Below are positions 12,301 to 24,300 of a stretch of DNA of 64,000 nucleotides, piece after piece. Within the stretch, counting starts at the first letter, position 1; every line of letters starts with the position of its first letter. The stretch is taken from the NCBI GenBank assembly GCA_033964015.1, contig CM066912.1:18091073-18155072 (forward strand). The letters run 5' to 3'. The DNA comes from Scolanthus callimorphus (Eukaryota > Cnidaria > Anthozoa > Actiniaria > Edwardsiidae). A program made the position numbers and the translations under genes. The notes under the pieces are model-generated. The model did no database searches and was not told where the DNA came from. It worked only from the letters and a program-made list of their open reading frames with translations.

Positions 12301-15300
12301 GCCTCCTCAATATGGACAAGACTGTTGGTGACATTAGATACCGAGGAGTTGGTGAGCGTTTCTGTATCCATAGTTGTGCGGTCAATCGCAAGAAAAGCGA
12401 CTGGAGAACAGCGAGTTTATTGCTTTCTTCTACTACACCAGCCGCTCCTATGATCTAATGCAGGGGCGACGGGTTGTCAAATCCAATTTCCAAGTCCAAT
12501 ATCATGTAGTCTAGATCATCATGATTCCAAAGCTGATATGGTAATTTGTTAAGCACTTTATCACCTTGCTTCGCAAAGGAGAGGCTCTGAGTGCTCAGCT
12601 CAGCTGTCGACATAAACTAGATGGTCGACGTTGCCAATTAAAGGGGCTATGCCACGGTTGTTTTTATCAAAATGTTATAAAATACGGCCATGTGATCTAC
12701 ATAAACAACTCTGAATAATATATTATTGTACTTCAACTTAGTCTTAGAAAGAAACTTAAAATTGCTATAAGCATTCCTGCGTAAGCTTTATTAGTATATA
12801 CTACGCGGGAACCTCCATAGATCGCGCGTTTTGATTGGTTCGCTATCTCGGGATATTGCCACAATATTCCGAGATCGAAAGCATTATCCCGAGATTGAGA
12901 AGCCCGAGTGCAAGTGGTTCGGATATTTTTACTTTCTAAAGGAACTATCTGATTCGAAATGCAACAAAAATCCTTCTCAATTAACTTATGTTGTCTCTTT
13001 AGTTTTCAAGGTGAATCAGAGAGATAATTTATTTCTTGAACTTCTTCGGAATCAGAAATCGATGATTCGTTCACGGTACTTTTGAGAGACAAATTAACTT
13101 CACATTCACAACAACATACTAATTAAGGCAATTTTGTCGAAAACATATCCGACAAGAAACTCTTAATCTACTTTGCCGAACATTTACCTGTAGGCTGAAA
13201 GGCACAGTAAATCGTAGAAGCCAGTCATTGAGCTCAGTTTAAGAGAGAATTTCAGTCGCCATGTTGATTCGCTTGATCACGAGCCATCCGACATCAAACG
13301 TATTTAAAGTGGTATCTCTTTTTATGAACAAGGTCTTCCTCATTGTCCCAGAGCTTGAAGAGGTTAATTTCCCAAATTCTGTTTGAATATTCCAATCGAA
13401 TCTTGAATTTCTCTGCCAGCGGGTTGAAAAATATAGTCATCTATCGGTGGTGAAAATGGCGACCAAAGGCAAAGTGTTTTCAGCGAAGCAACTCTGCAGT
13501 TCACAATCCATATTCCAAGGCACAAAATGCGAATTTATCCCTCGAATCCATCCTTGCAACCTTCTACAAACTTAAATCATTTATCGTAGTCGATATTAAG
13601 GTTTTAAAAAAAGTGTTTTCTAGCGTTTTTGCTTCTCTAAAACAGCAGCAAGTTTCCACCATGTGTTGAGTACCCGAATGAGTCTGACGTAATGTCGCGT
13701 GCGTGACAAACGTCACGCATACAGAAAGAGGCTACAAAATGTCGGCAAATGCCACATTTAGTGTCGTTCGGATATTTTTTGGAGTGTTCCCGTGTAGTAT
13801 ATACTAAAACAATTATTCTCCTCAGGCTCCGTGAATAGTGGCCACTATTCACTTCGCCTTCGGCGAATAATTGTTAAATAGCTTTCGCCTTAAAATTTCC
13901 AAGTTTGAAAACTGTTCAGACAGGTAAGAAATCAAAAGTTGCCAATTCGTAACCCAATTCCATCCGCTCGATAACAAACGATAATACTCCCAAGTAGTTT
14001 GTAGTTGTCTGGCAGTTGAAGGGTTAAAACCTACACGATTATTTTGATCATTTCATGATTCATGACTCGTCCACTTTGTCATGTAGCATCGACGAATTGT
14101 TGAGTTTTTCGTCAGTTCAGACTTGAAATAATAATTTTAATTCCAGGGACCCGATAACTATCGCGAGTTTACTAAGAGAAATTCTCTTTCGATCCCGGTT
14201 AAGTTTCCCGATAAAGGTCCCGATATGTTACCGCACTCGTTAATTACCACAAGTTTTGATAAAGACGCCCCAGGGAAGCAACGTTGGCGTCTCCGGATTG
14301 CGAGGATTTATCCAAAGATCCCCCCGCCCCCTCCCTACAGACACGCGGACAACTTCGGGCATTGGTATAATATTGATTGGAAGGCATTGGTATAGATTGA
14401 TCGGAAGGCATTGGTATAAGATTGATCGGAAGGCAATGGTATGAGATTGATCGAGAGGCAATGGTATAAAATGATCGGAAGGCAATGGTATGAGATTTAT
14501 CGGAAGGCAATGGTATAAGATTGATCGGAAGGCAATGGTATGAGATTGATAGGAAGGCAATGGTATAAGATTGATCGGAAGGCAATGGTATAAGATTGAT
14601 CGGAAGGCAATGGTATGAGATTGATAGGAAGGCATTGGTATAAGATTGATCGGAAGGCATTGGTAAAGATTGATCGAGAGGCAATGGTATGAGATTGATC
14701 GGAAGGCAATGGTATAAGATTGATCGGAAGGCATTGGTATAAGATCGATCGAGAGGCAATGGTATGAGATTGATCGGAAGGCAATGGTATGAGATTGATC
14801 GGAAGGCAATGGTATAAGATTGATCGAGAGGCAATGGTATGAGATTGATCGAGAGGCAATGGTATAAGATTGATCGAGAGGCAATGGTATGAGATTGATC
14901 GGAAGGCAATGGTATAAGATTGATCGAAGGCAATGGTATAAGATTGATCGGAAGGCAATGGTATGAGATTGATAGGAAGGAAATGGTATGAGATTGATCG
15001 AGAGGCAATGGTATGAGATTGATCGGAAGGCAATGGTATGAGATTGATCTGAAGGCAATGGTATAAGATTGATAGGAAGGCAATGGTATAAGATTGATCG
15101 GAAGGCATTGGTATAAGATTGATCGAGAGGCAATGGTATGAGATTGATCGGAAGGCAATGGTATGAGATTGATCGGAAGGCAATGGTATAACATTGATCG
15201 GAAGGCATTGGTATAAGATTGATCGGAAGGCATTGGTATAAGATTGATCGAGAGGCAATGGTATGAGATTGATCGGAAGGCAATGGTATAAGATTGATCG

Positions 15301-18300
15301 GAAGGCAATGGTATGAGATTGATCGGAAGGCAATGGTATAAGATTGATAGGAAGGCAATGGTATAAGATTGATCGGAAGGCATTGGTATAAGATTGATCG
15401 GGAGGCAATGGTATGAGATTGATCGGAAGGGAATGGTATGAGATTGATCTGAAAGGCAATGGTATAAGATTGATCGGAAGGCAATGGTATGAGACTGATC
15501 GGAAGGCAATGGTATAAGATTGATCGAGAGGCAATGGTATAAGATTGATCGGAAGGCAATGGTGTAAGATTGATCGGAAGGCAATGGTATGAGATTGATA
15601 GGAAAGCAATGTTATGAGATTGATCGGAAGGCAATGGTATAATATTGATCGGAAGGCAATGGTATAAGATTGATCGGAAGGCAATGGTATAAGATTGATC
15701 GAGAGGCAATGGTATGAGATTGATCGAGAGGCAATGGTATGAGATTGATCGGAAGGCAATGGTATAAGATTGATCGGAAGGCATTGGCATAAGATTGAAC
15801 GGAAGGAAATTCTGTTCACATGGTACTTCCTGACCTGACATAGCCCAAATCAGACCTGAGGCATTTTATTTCTAATTTCATATACAATAGTTTTAACTAA
15901 CATGGACTGGTCCGCAAATAGCATATAGCTTATCGTGGCGGATCAGTCAATTATATTTGAAGAGTGGAGGGCAATGTTTTTAAAGCAGAAAAGAGAAATA
16001 AGTATGTTGGCTGTCAAATTTAGTGTAAGAAAGTGGCAAAATTAAAAATAAGGCAAAGAAAATCATGCAGCGTCATATGAGGAAGGGTTCATACAGAGGT
16101 TGATGGTTGTACTAATTTGCGAAATATCCTCCTTTTAATCGAATGATTGTACAAGACAAGTCAGAGCAGCATGTGACTTCATTTTCTTTGGATTAGGTAA
16201 TTTGGAAAATACTCGTAGACTTCGAAACCAAAGACCCTGTTAAAATGTAAAGCCAGGGAGATCTCTGTTAGCAGGGAATTTTTAGCATTGTCGATTTGAA
16301 GCTCACCCGATATGGGAAATTGATATTTGGTGCGACAAGAATTTGATTGGGCGTTTGAACTTAGCATAAGATGGTGAAATGACATAGGTGTGTGTTTCGA
16401 ATCTGTTTGATTGTGACTACTATGCATCCCAGTAGACCGCGGCAACCCTCGGTTGTTCGGCCCGGCGGTGGCTGCTTCAAATTGATCGCGTGATCGGTTT
16501 TTTTATGTACCACGTGATACGTTTTTTATGTAACGCGTGATCAGTACTTTTGCGCGTGATCAATACTTTTGGGCGTTAACTTCGTTTGAGAGCAACTAAA
16601 CAAAGGATGCTCAAACTTGACGCCCAAAAGTATCGATCACGTGGTACATAAACATATCATGTTTTATGTTGATAACATATCATGTTGGTAACTCCATTAC
16701 CCCATTGCAGACTGCAGACGGTCGTGCCAATGTGATTACATTATCAGCTGTTATAAGTATTTTACAATAGTCGCGTCCGATGTAACAATGTCGAGCCGAA
16801 TCCAATACAAATCCACCGCTCATATTGTAAATAGTAGTTATAACAGCTGATAATGTAATCACATTGTCACGACCGTCTGCAGTCTGCATTGGGGGTAATG
16901 GAGTTAGTGATAAGCACTAACGACGTCAAGTAGTGTGGTATCATCCAGGGGCCGGTTCCTAGAAGGTCAGTTAAGAGTTATCTGTAGATAAACGCTTATC
17001 CAACGGATAAATCCTGAACAAATCCTATACAACAGATAACTTTTATCCATGGATAACTTTATCCAACCTTTCAGGAACCGGCCCCTGATCACCATTGAAT
17101 ATGAGGTTGTTGTTGTCTTCAGGTCGAGATAACGGTATCGGTGTGGAGAACCTCCGGGGCTCGGGCATGATCGCTGGTGAGATGTCAGCGGCTTATAATG
17201 ACGTCGTTACCATTAGCTTGGTGAGTTCTTCTCACGCCCATCCACACCCTCCTCATACCCCCTCCCAAAGACAAAAGACTGAAGCCGTACCTAGACTGCT
17301 TGCAGCCCCTTCTTCGGCGAACGTCCGTAAATCCAGGGAAATGTTGTTGTTTTTTAACCCGCGGCGCGCTTCGATTTGTTTACAAGGGGCGAGTTTCTCA
17401 GGAGAGGGAGAGACGCGCCATCGCTTTCCCCTCGTGGCGCGTCTTTCCCTCTCCTGCGACACTGCCAGACTATTTATGGTGGTCAAGTAATGTTTACACA
17501 TAATCCGCAATTAGCAGTGATTTGATTTTAAAAGCTGCCATTTCACGCATTTGGAATACCTATCTGAATCTATTGACTTTGGAATTCTCATGAAAAAAAA
17601 AAATGAAAATATTATCCCCTTGGGTCGTAACTTTGTCCAGCCAGTTGAATGCATTGCATGTGACGAGGCCTGTCTAACATACTCAAGTTATGCACGTTTG
17701 TACCACCAGGTCACGTGCCGTGCTGTAGGGATTGGTTCGTATCTAGTCCGCCTCGGTCAGCGTGTGATACAGACAGAGACATCCCATCTCATTTTGACGG
17801 GGTACAGCGCCCTTAACAAGGTAATCGCACAAACCCATGGAGAGGAAGTGCATTAAACTAGTCTAGTATATCCTGACGGACTTGGTTTGACTGTATTGCC
17901 GGATTTCAAGCCGTGAGTGCCTGGGGCGAATCTCTTAATATTGGCATTATCGAAGCGAGCTCTACACAAAGAGGAAGAGCATATTAAACTATACAAAATC
18001 CTAAAGTTTGGCGTTGATTGTGTAAATTTCGATCGAGATACAGCCATTCCAAGATGCCGGAGTTTTTTAAACTTTGTATGGTTTTTCACACAAATCTTTT
18101 GGACTTTTTGAATGGCTGTTTCTCAATCACTATTTGACTGGTTAATACCAAACTTTGGGATTTTGTATAGCTGAGCATGCCCTTTCTCCCCATGTTGGTC
18201 TTGAACGGATAATCGAATATTAAAGAATTCGCCTCAGGCACTCACAGCTTGAAATCCGGCAATAGAGCGGATTTCAAATGATTGTCAACATTAAATCAGA

Positions 18301-21300
18301 CGTTCCTATTGGTTCATGTTTTTAGTCTTTGTTTTCTTAGCCAATCAGAATGCGAAGAAAAACCACAGGCTTACCATTCTGGGGGAGTGTGACTTCGGGT
18401 CACGCTCTCCTGGTTGAGTTTGTAATGTGACTCCTTCGGTGGTTAGGTGATCAACGATCGGCTCACAAGTTGATAGTAAAACGCATCTCGTAATCTTCTC
18501 CTGAAACACAAAATGTCCTATAATAAAGGTTAGAGTAAACGATAATTGTCTTGTGTTTGTCCTCATATCGAAATCAGCGAGAAATATAAAGGTTCTGGGG
18601 TATTTTCAGGGCGATTTTTAGGGGTCCCAGAACCTTTATATTTCTCACTGATTTCGATATGAGGACAAACACTAGACAATTATCGTTTACTCTAACCTTT
18701 ATTATAGGACATTTTGTGTTTCAGGAGAAGATTACGAGATGCGTTTTACTATCAACTTGTGAGCCGATCGTTGATCACCTAACCACCGAAGGAGTCACAT
18801 TACAAACTCAACCAGGAGAGCGTGACCCGAAGTCACACTCCCCCAGAATGGTAAGCCTGTGGTGGCTCTTGTTTTCTTGGGTCACGACTTAATGCAAGTC
18901 GTACTTACTTCGTGCCCTGATTGGTTGGTTATTGAATGGGTGTCGTTTCTGTGTAGTTACTTTGCATTGAGGTATGGGAAAGGTTAAAGGGGTCGTTTTA
19001 GCAAAATTGTTATCATTTCGTCTGTTTTAAGATAGGTACATGTATTATATATCATTTGAAAGCTTTTGAAGAGTAGAACACTTTTATGATATTTTCATTA
19101 ATGATCAATAAATTATCAATAAAATCAATAATTATTTGTCAAGAACTGATTTTCTCGTTTGATCAAGTTCTAGTCCGTCAGAATTCAATAGAACCACCCA
19201 GTTTTGTATCATAATGAATGGTTCTAAGGTGGACTCCAAACGTGTGCCAGCGATGTTTTGTATGTTCGATATTTAGAAGTTAGATAGCAACCTAAAAAGC
19301 TCGGACTGGAAGAAAAATCGTCATAACATTGGAACAAAGAATTTTTTTTAAATCGCTGCCACCCTTTTGGAGTCCACCTTAGGGTTACTCATTTGATACA
19401 AAACTGGGTGATTCTATTGAATTCTGACGGATCAGAACTTGGTCAAACGAGAAAATCAGTTTTTGACATAATTATTGGTTTTGTTATTAATTTGTCAATA
19501 AATAATGAAAATATCATGTCTGTGTTCTACTTCTCAAAAGCTTTAACATATCAAGACGTTTGCAGCCTAACCTTGTCGACTTGCCGCTTTCCTTATTAGG
19601 AATTCCCCCTTACCTTATTTGGAAGGTCTGTAAGTACTTTTCCTCATATTTTAGCGAAAAAAGCAGAGAAATCCACCAAAACTTGGAGGTATTCGAGAAA
19701 CATCGTACTCATGGCCGCCATGTTGTTTTTGTCTCCGCCAAAGGGCCTGGGGCAAAACACAGGTAGCCCGCGCGTATTCACAGAAAACGACAACGCTAAC
19801 TCGATATGAATGATATATAACACATGAAATTGTAAATTTTGAGTCATCCAGTTGGTAAATTAATGTAAAGGTTAAACACTTACTGGAAATATCATGAACA
19901 CATGTACCTATCTTAAAAGCGAAATTAACGAAATTACAACTATTTTGGCAAAAACGCCCTGAACCTTTCCCCATACCTTAGGTTTTGACACTCATCTGAA
20001 ATACGCTCTTTGTGAAAAGCATAAATCTAAATCATGAATATCCGTTACTATTATGTGCATTCAGGTTCTTGGTCGCCAGGTGTATAGCTCCAACCTTCAG
20101 CTAGGAGGACCACAGATCATGCACCACAACGGTATGTCCTCCCATCCTTCCTAGCGGCGATTAGTACAATATCAACCTCTGATGGCATGTTTTTATGATA
20201 CTGTTCATTGGACCGTCAATCCTCAAGCTTACGCAAAGATCAGAATTTTAATCCAATGAAATAAAATCCGTTTCAGGTGTTTCTCATGCTGTTGTTCCTG
20301 ACGATTTTGGCGGCATTGCTGCGATCATGGACTGGCTATCCTTCGTACCCTTGGTATGGGACACACATTTTCATTTCTATTTTGCGCTAAAGCAAAGCAT
20401 ATTCATGCGTGCAAAAGAAAATACACTACAACTCATTGAATCATATTGCTATTGCCAGGGTTGCACAGCAAGGTTTATTGATCCCCATTCAAATCGATTA
20501 TTATTATTGGTATTTAACAAGACAAATTACATATTTTACTAGTAATGATAATGTTAAAGTAACATAAAAAAGAAACGAGAACGTTCGAAAACTAAAAGAA
20601 CACATGATCACATATAAGCAATAGAGAACTTTTTCCGTGTCTACATACTCTGATGCAAACACGAGGGGAGGTTGGGAGAATTCGAGACAGTTATGCAGTT
20701 ACGAGACCGAAGGTCGAGTGGCTGTATAACCAGTCGAGCGTGTGTATTTTCTAAAAGCAATAAAAATACTTTCTGCGTGCTCTCTGGTTTCTTACAAACA
20801 CTCGGAGAATGTTGGTCGAACTGATAAAACTTGAAAGACACTCGCCTTCGGCTCGTGTCTTTCAAGTTTTGATCAGTTCTCCCAACATCCCCCTCGTGTG
20901 TGTAAGAAAGCAGAGAGCACGCGGAAAGTACTTTTATTGCTTAAAAGAAGGCAGCGCAAACATCGTCCCGGGCGTGACGTCACAACCGTGTTTATATACT
21001 CTCATCTAAACACACCTGTCGACCAATGAGAGCGCGCGTACTATCTTAGTTATTTTATAGTTAAGCAATAAAAGTACTTTCCGCGTGCTCTCTGGTTTCT
21101 TACAAACACTAGGGGGATGTTGGGAGAACTGATCAAAACTTGAAAGACACAAGCCGCAGGCGAGTGTCTTTCAAGTTTTATCAGTTCGACCAACATTCCC
21201 CGAGTGTTTGTAAGAAACCACAGAGCACGCGGAAAGTACTTTTATTGCTTTTATAAAATAACATACACACGCTAGACATCGTTGCGTGACAATCGTGTTT

Positions 21301-24300
21301 CTCAGGTCTCTTACAAACACGCCTTTTAACCAATCAGAATGCGCACATTCACCATATAAAATAGGTGTTATTTTCTAAATAAGATTAAGAACTATATAAG
21401 TTTGACAGTGCTTGCTGTCGATTCCTGGCGAGAGTAAAGTACAACGAACGCCAAAATATATTAAAAGGATTTAGGAATAAATTATTCTGATGCAACTGCC
21501 AATCAGATTAATGCATATATTAATGCATATGATTAATGCATATTACAACTTCACGTAAGCGAAATTATTTTGTCCTCTTAACTATACTTAGTTATCAAAA
21601 TTATATTATATCAACAAATTATATTATCAAATTATCATTTAAAATCTATAAAACTATTATAAAACCTACAAATGACTAGAGGGCGGAAAATGCAATCTTC
21701 CAGATTTTTGGCTCTCGTCCTGCTTCTAGTGGTCATCATTGATGCTTCCAAGTCGCGTGATGTTTGCTATGGTGGGGGGTCACTTGCTTTGGCACTAAAG
21801 CTTGACATGAGCACCTTATTGAGGTCTCCCATAGGCAGCAGACCAACCGTGTTGTCACATTTCACCCCAAAAACTACACCACATCTCACTACGACCTCTG
21901 GTCGCTGCCTCCTCCACGCCTTGCTTGTAGCCTCATATCTTATTTTGTTGGCTGGTGATATTTCCATGAATCCTGGCCCCATCTATTCCTCTGAATACGC
22001 CAGTAGTTTTTCAATTTCTAGTAACAGCCACACCCGTTTGCATTATTCTGAGAAGCCCAGAGGCTGGGGAATGGATCAAGGCGGGGTGTCTATCCCCGTC
22101 ATTACATCCTCCCGTGGAGTGCCAAAACGTCCTTTTAGAAATAATACGATCTCTACTAGAAATCTGAATAACTGTGTTATCATACAACCTATATTGTTCT
22201 TAGTCCCCTTGGGAAATTCAGATGGCAGAGAACATTTAAATGATGACCAAGGTCTTCGTCCTTCCTCAGTAGAACTCAACCTCCCACCTATAGGACACGG
22301 AACCCTAACAATAACATCAAAGTTTCAACAAACAAAGAATGCTTCGTAGCTCCCTCGCGACTGCGTTTTGCAATTTGGAACGTTCAGTCTATGAATAAAA
22401 AGTCGGCGTCTATATGTGATTTCATTATTTCAAAGCGCCTTGATCTCCTGGCTTTGACTGAGACCTGGCTAACAAACCTTGGCATGGACAACGTAACTAT
22501 TGCTGAGATCACCAACACCTTACAAGACTACGATTTTATTCATGTGCCGAGGGCAGGTAGAGGTGGTGGAGTTGGTGTTCTGTTGCGAAAGGGATTCACT
22601 GTGAAAGAAAACAATATTTAAATATTTAAATCCCTGGAGTACATGGATCTGTGCATTTCATCAAAGTCAACATCCTTCCGCCTTATTGTGATCTATAGAC
22701 CTTACCGCTAGTATGTTTCTAGCTGATTTCTCTGTGCTGTTGGAGGAACTAATAACTACCCCTGAGTACTTGCTACTAACTGGTGATATCAATTTTCATA
22801 TGGACAAGCCTGATGACTCTGATACCAGCAAATTTAACGATCTTCTCGACTCAGCTGGTTTCGTTCAGAGGGTGAAGGGCCCTACCCATCGTTGTGGCCA
22901 CACCTTGGATCTTGTCATTGATCGCCAGGATGATCAACGGCTTCCTTCATCTTTTGACGTTGTAACTGATTTACCATCTGATCATTATGGTGTTCTTGGT
23001 TCGTTTGATTTTCCGAGACCAAGCTCAATTAAAGCGTCGTTCACTACACTAGATCAATCAAAATTTCTTGAGGACCTTTCTGTAGAGCTATCTTCTGGAG
23101 GTCTTCACTCCCTAACCGATGTGAATGCATTAACGGACAACTTAAATGATACTCTGCGTACTGTACTAGATACGCATGCACCAAAAGTGACCCGTTCAAT
23201 CAGGTTACGTCCTCACTCCCCTTGGTTCAATGATAATCTAAAAGACCTGAAGCAACGTAGGCGTTGGTGTGAGCGGAAACTCCAGTCTACACAACTTGAA
23301 GTTCATCGTCAGATGTACACCGATGCTTGTATTGCCTACACTTGTGCCATTAACAATGCAAAAGCCTCGTACTATAAAGACAAGATATCTGATGCTGGTA
23401 ATGACAAACTATTTCAGATGATTAACGGATTGTTTCATGTGAAAACCGCTACGCCATTGCATGAATCTCTCTCAGCTCTTGCGGATTCCTTCAACGACTT
23501 TTTTCACACAAAGATTGAAAAATTGCGCGAGGAGTTGGATACATGTGATTTTTCTAAATCAAAGCTCTCCATTACCCCATACCAAACTGTTTGTCAGTCA
23601 TCATTCGGGGACTTTGCCCCAGTGTCGCAATCGTATGTGACTGAGATGATTGATAAGGCTCCTAATAAGTCTTGCTCACTCGACCCAGTCCCAGCACAAG
23701 TCTTTAAACTGGGTGCTCAGACACTTGCACCTCATATCACCAACATGGTAAATTATTCATTGTTATGTGGGAGGTTTCCCCACTCACGTAAAATTGGCTC
23801 AGTACATCCATCTATTAAAAAATCGACACTTGACAAGGAAGCTTTTCTAGCTACCGTCCAATAACTAACATTGCATTTCTATCTAAACTGCTCGAGCGTA
23901 TTGCATCTACACAATTTATGAATTATCTGTTTGTTCGCTAAATTTCAGTCAGCCTACCGGTGCTTCTATAGCACAGAGACTGCGATGGTGCGTGTTACAA
24001 ACGATATTTTGCTAAAACTTGACTCTCGCAAAGAAGCTGTGCTAGTGTTACTTGACATGTCATCTGCCTTTGACACCATTGATCATGCAATTCTATTAGA
24101 GCGCCTCAAAATTCGTTACGGGGTTACTGGTTCAGCACTAGCATGGTTTGAGTCGTACCTAACCAATAGAACTCAATTTGTCACGGTGAGAGGAGTTAAT
24201 TCATCACACCGCTCTCTCTATTATGGTGTGCCTCAGGTTCTGTTCTTGGTCCCCTGCTTTTCTCGCGTTACTTCTCTCCTCTTGAAGATGTGATTCGTGC

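Noticed and set aside
14240..15841. Three overlapping minus-strand open frames of 440-533 codons rich in [15 protein letters not shown]
   Set aside because: A 25-bp repeat without minus-strand stops opens all three frames and cycles them through the same peptide. No start context, domain or other gene evidence.
18345..18892. Two identical 68-residue frames on opposite strands
   Set aside because: They are the two arms of one palindrome; no domain and no codon bias seen.
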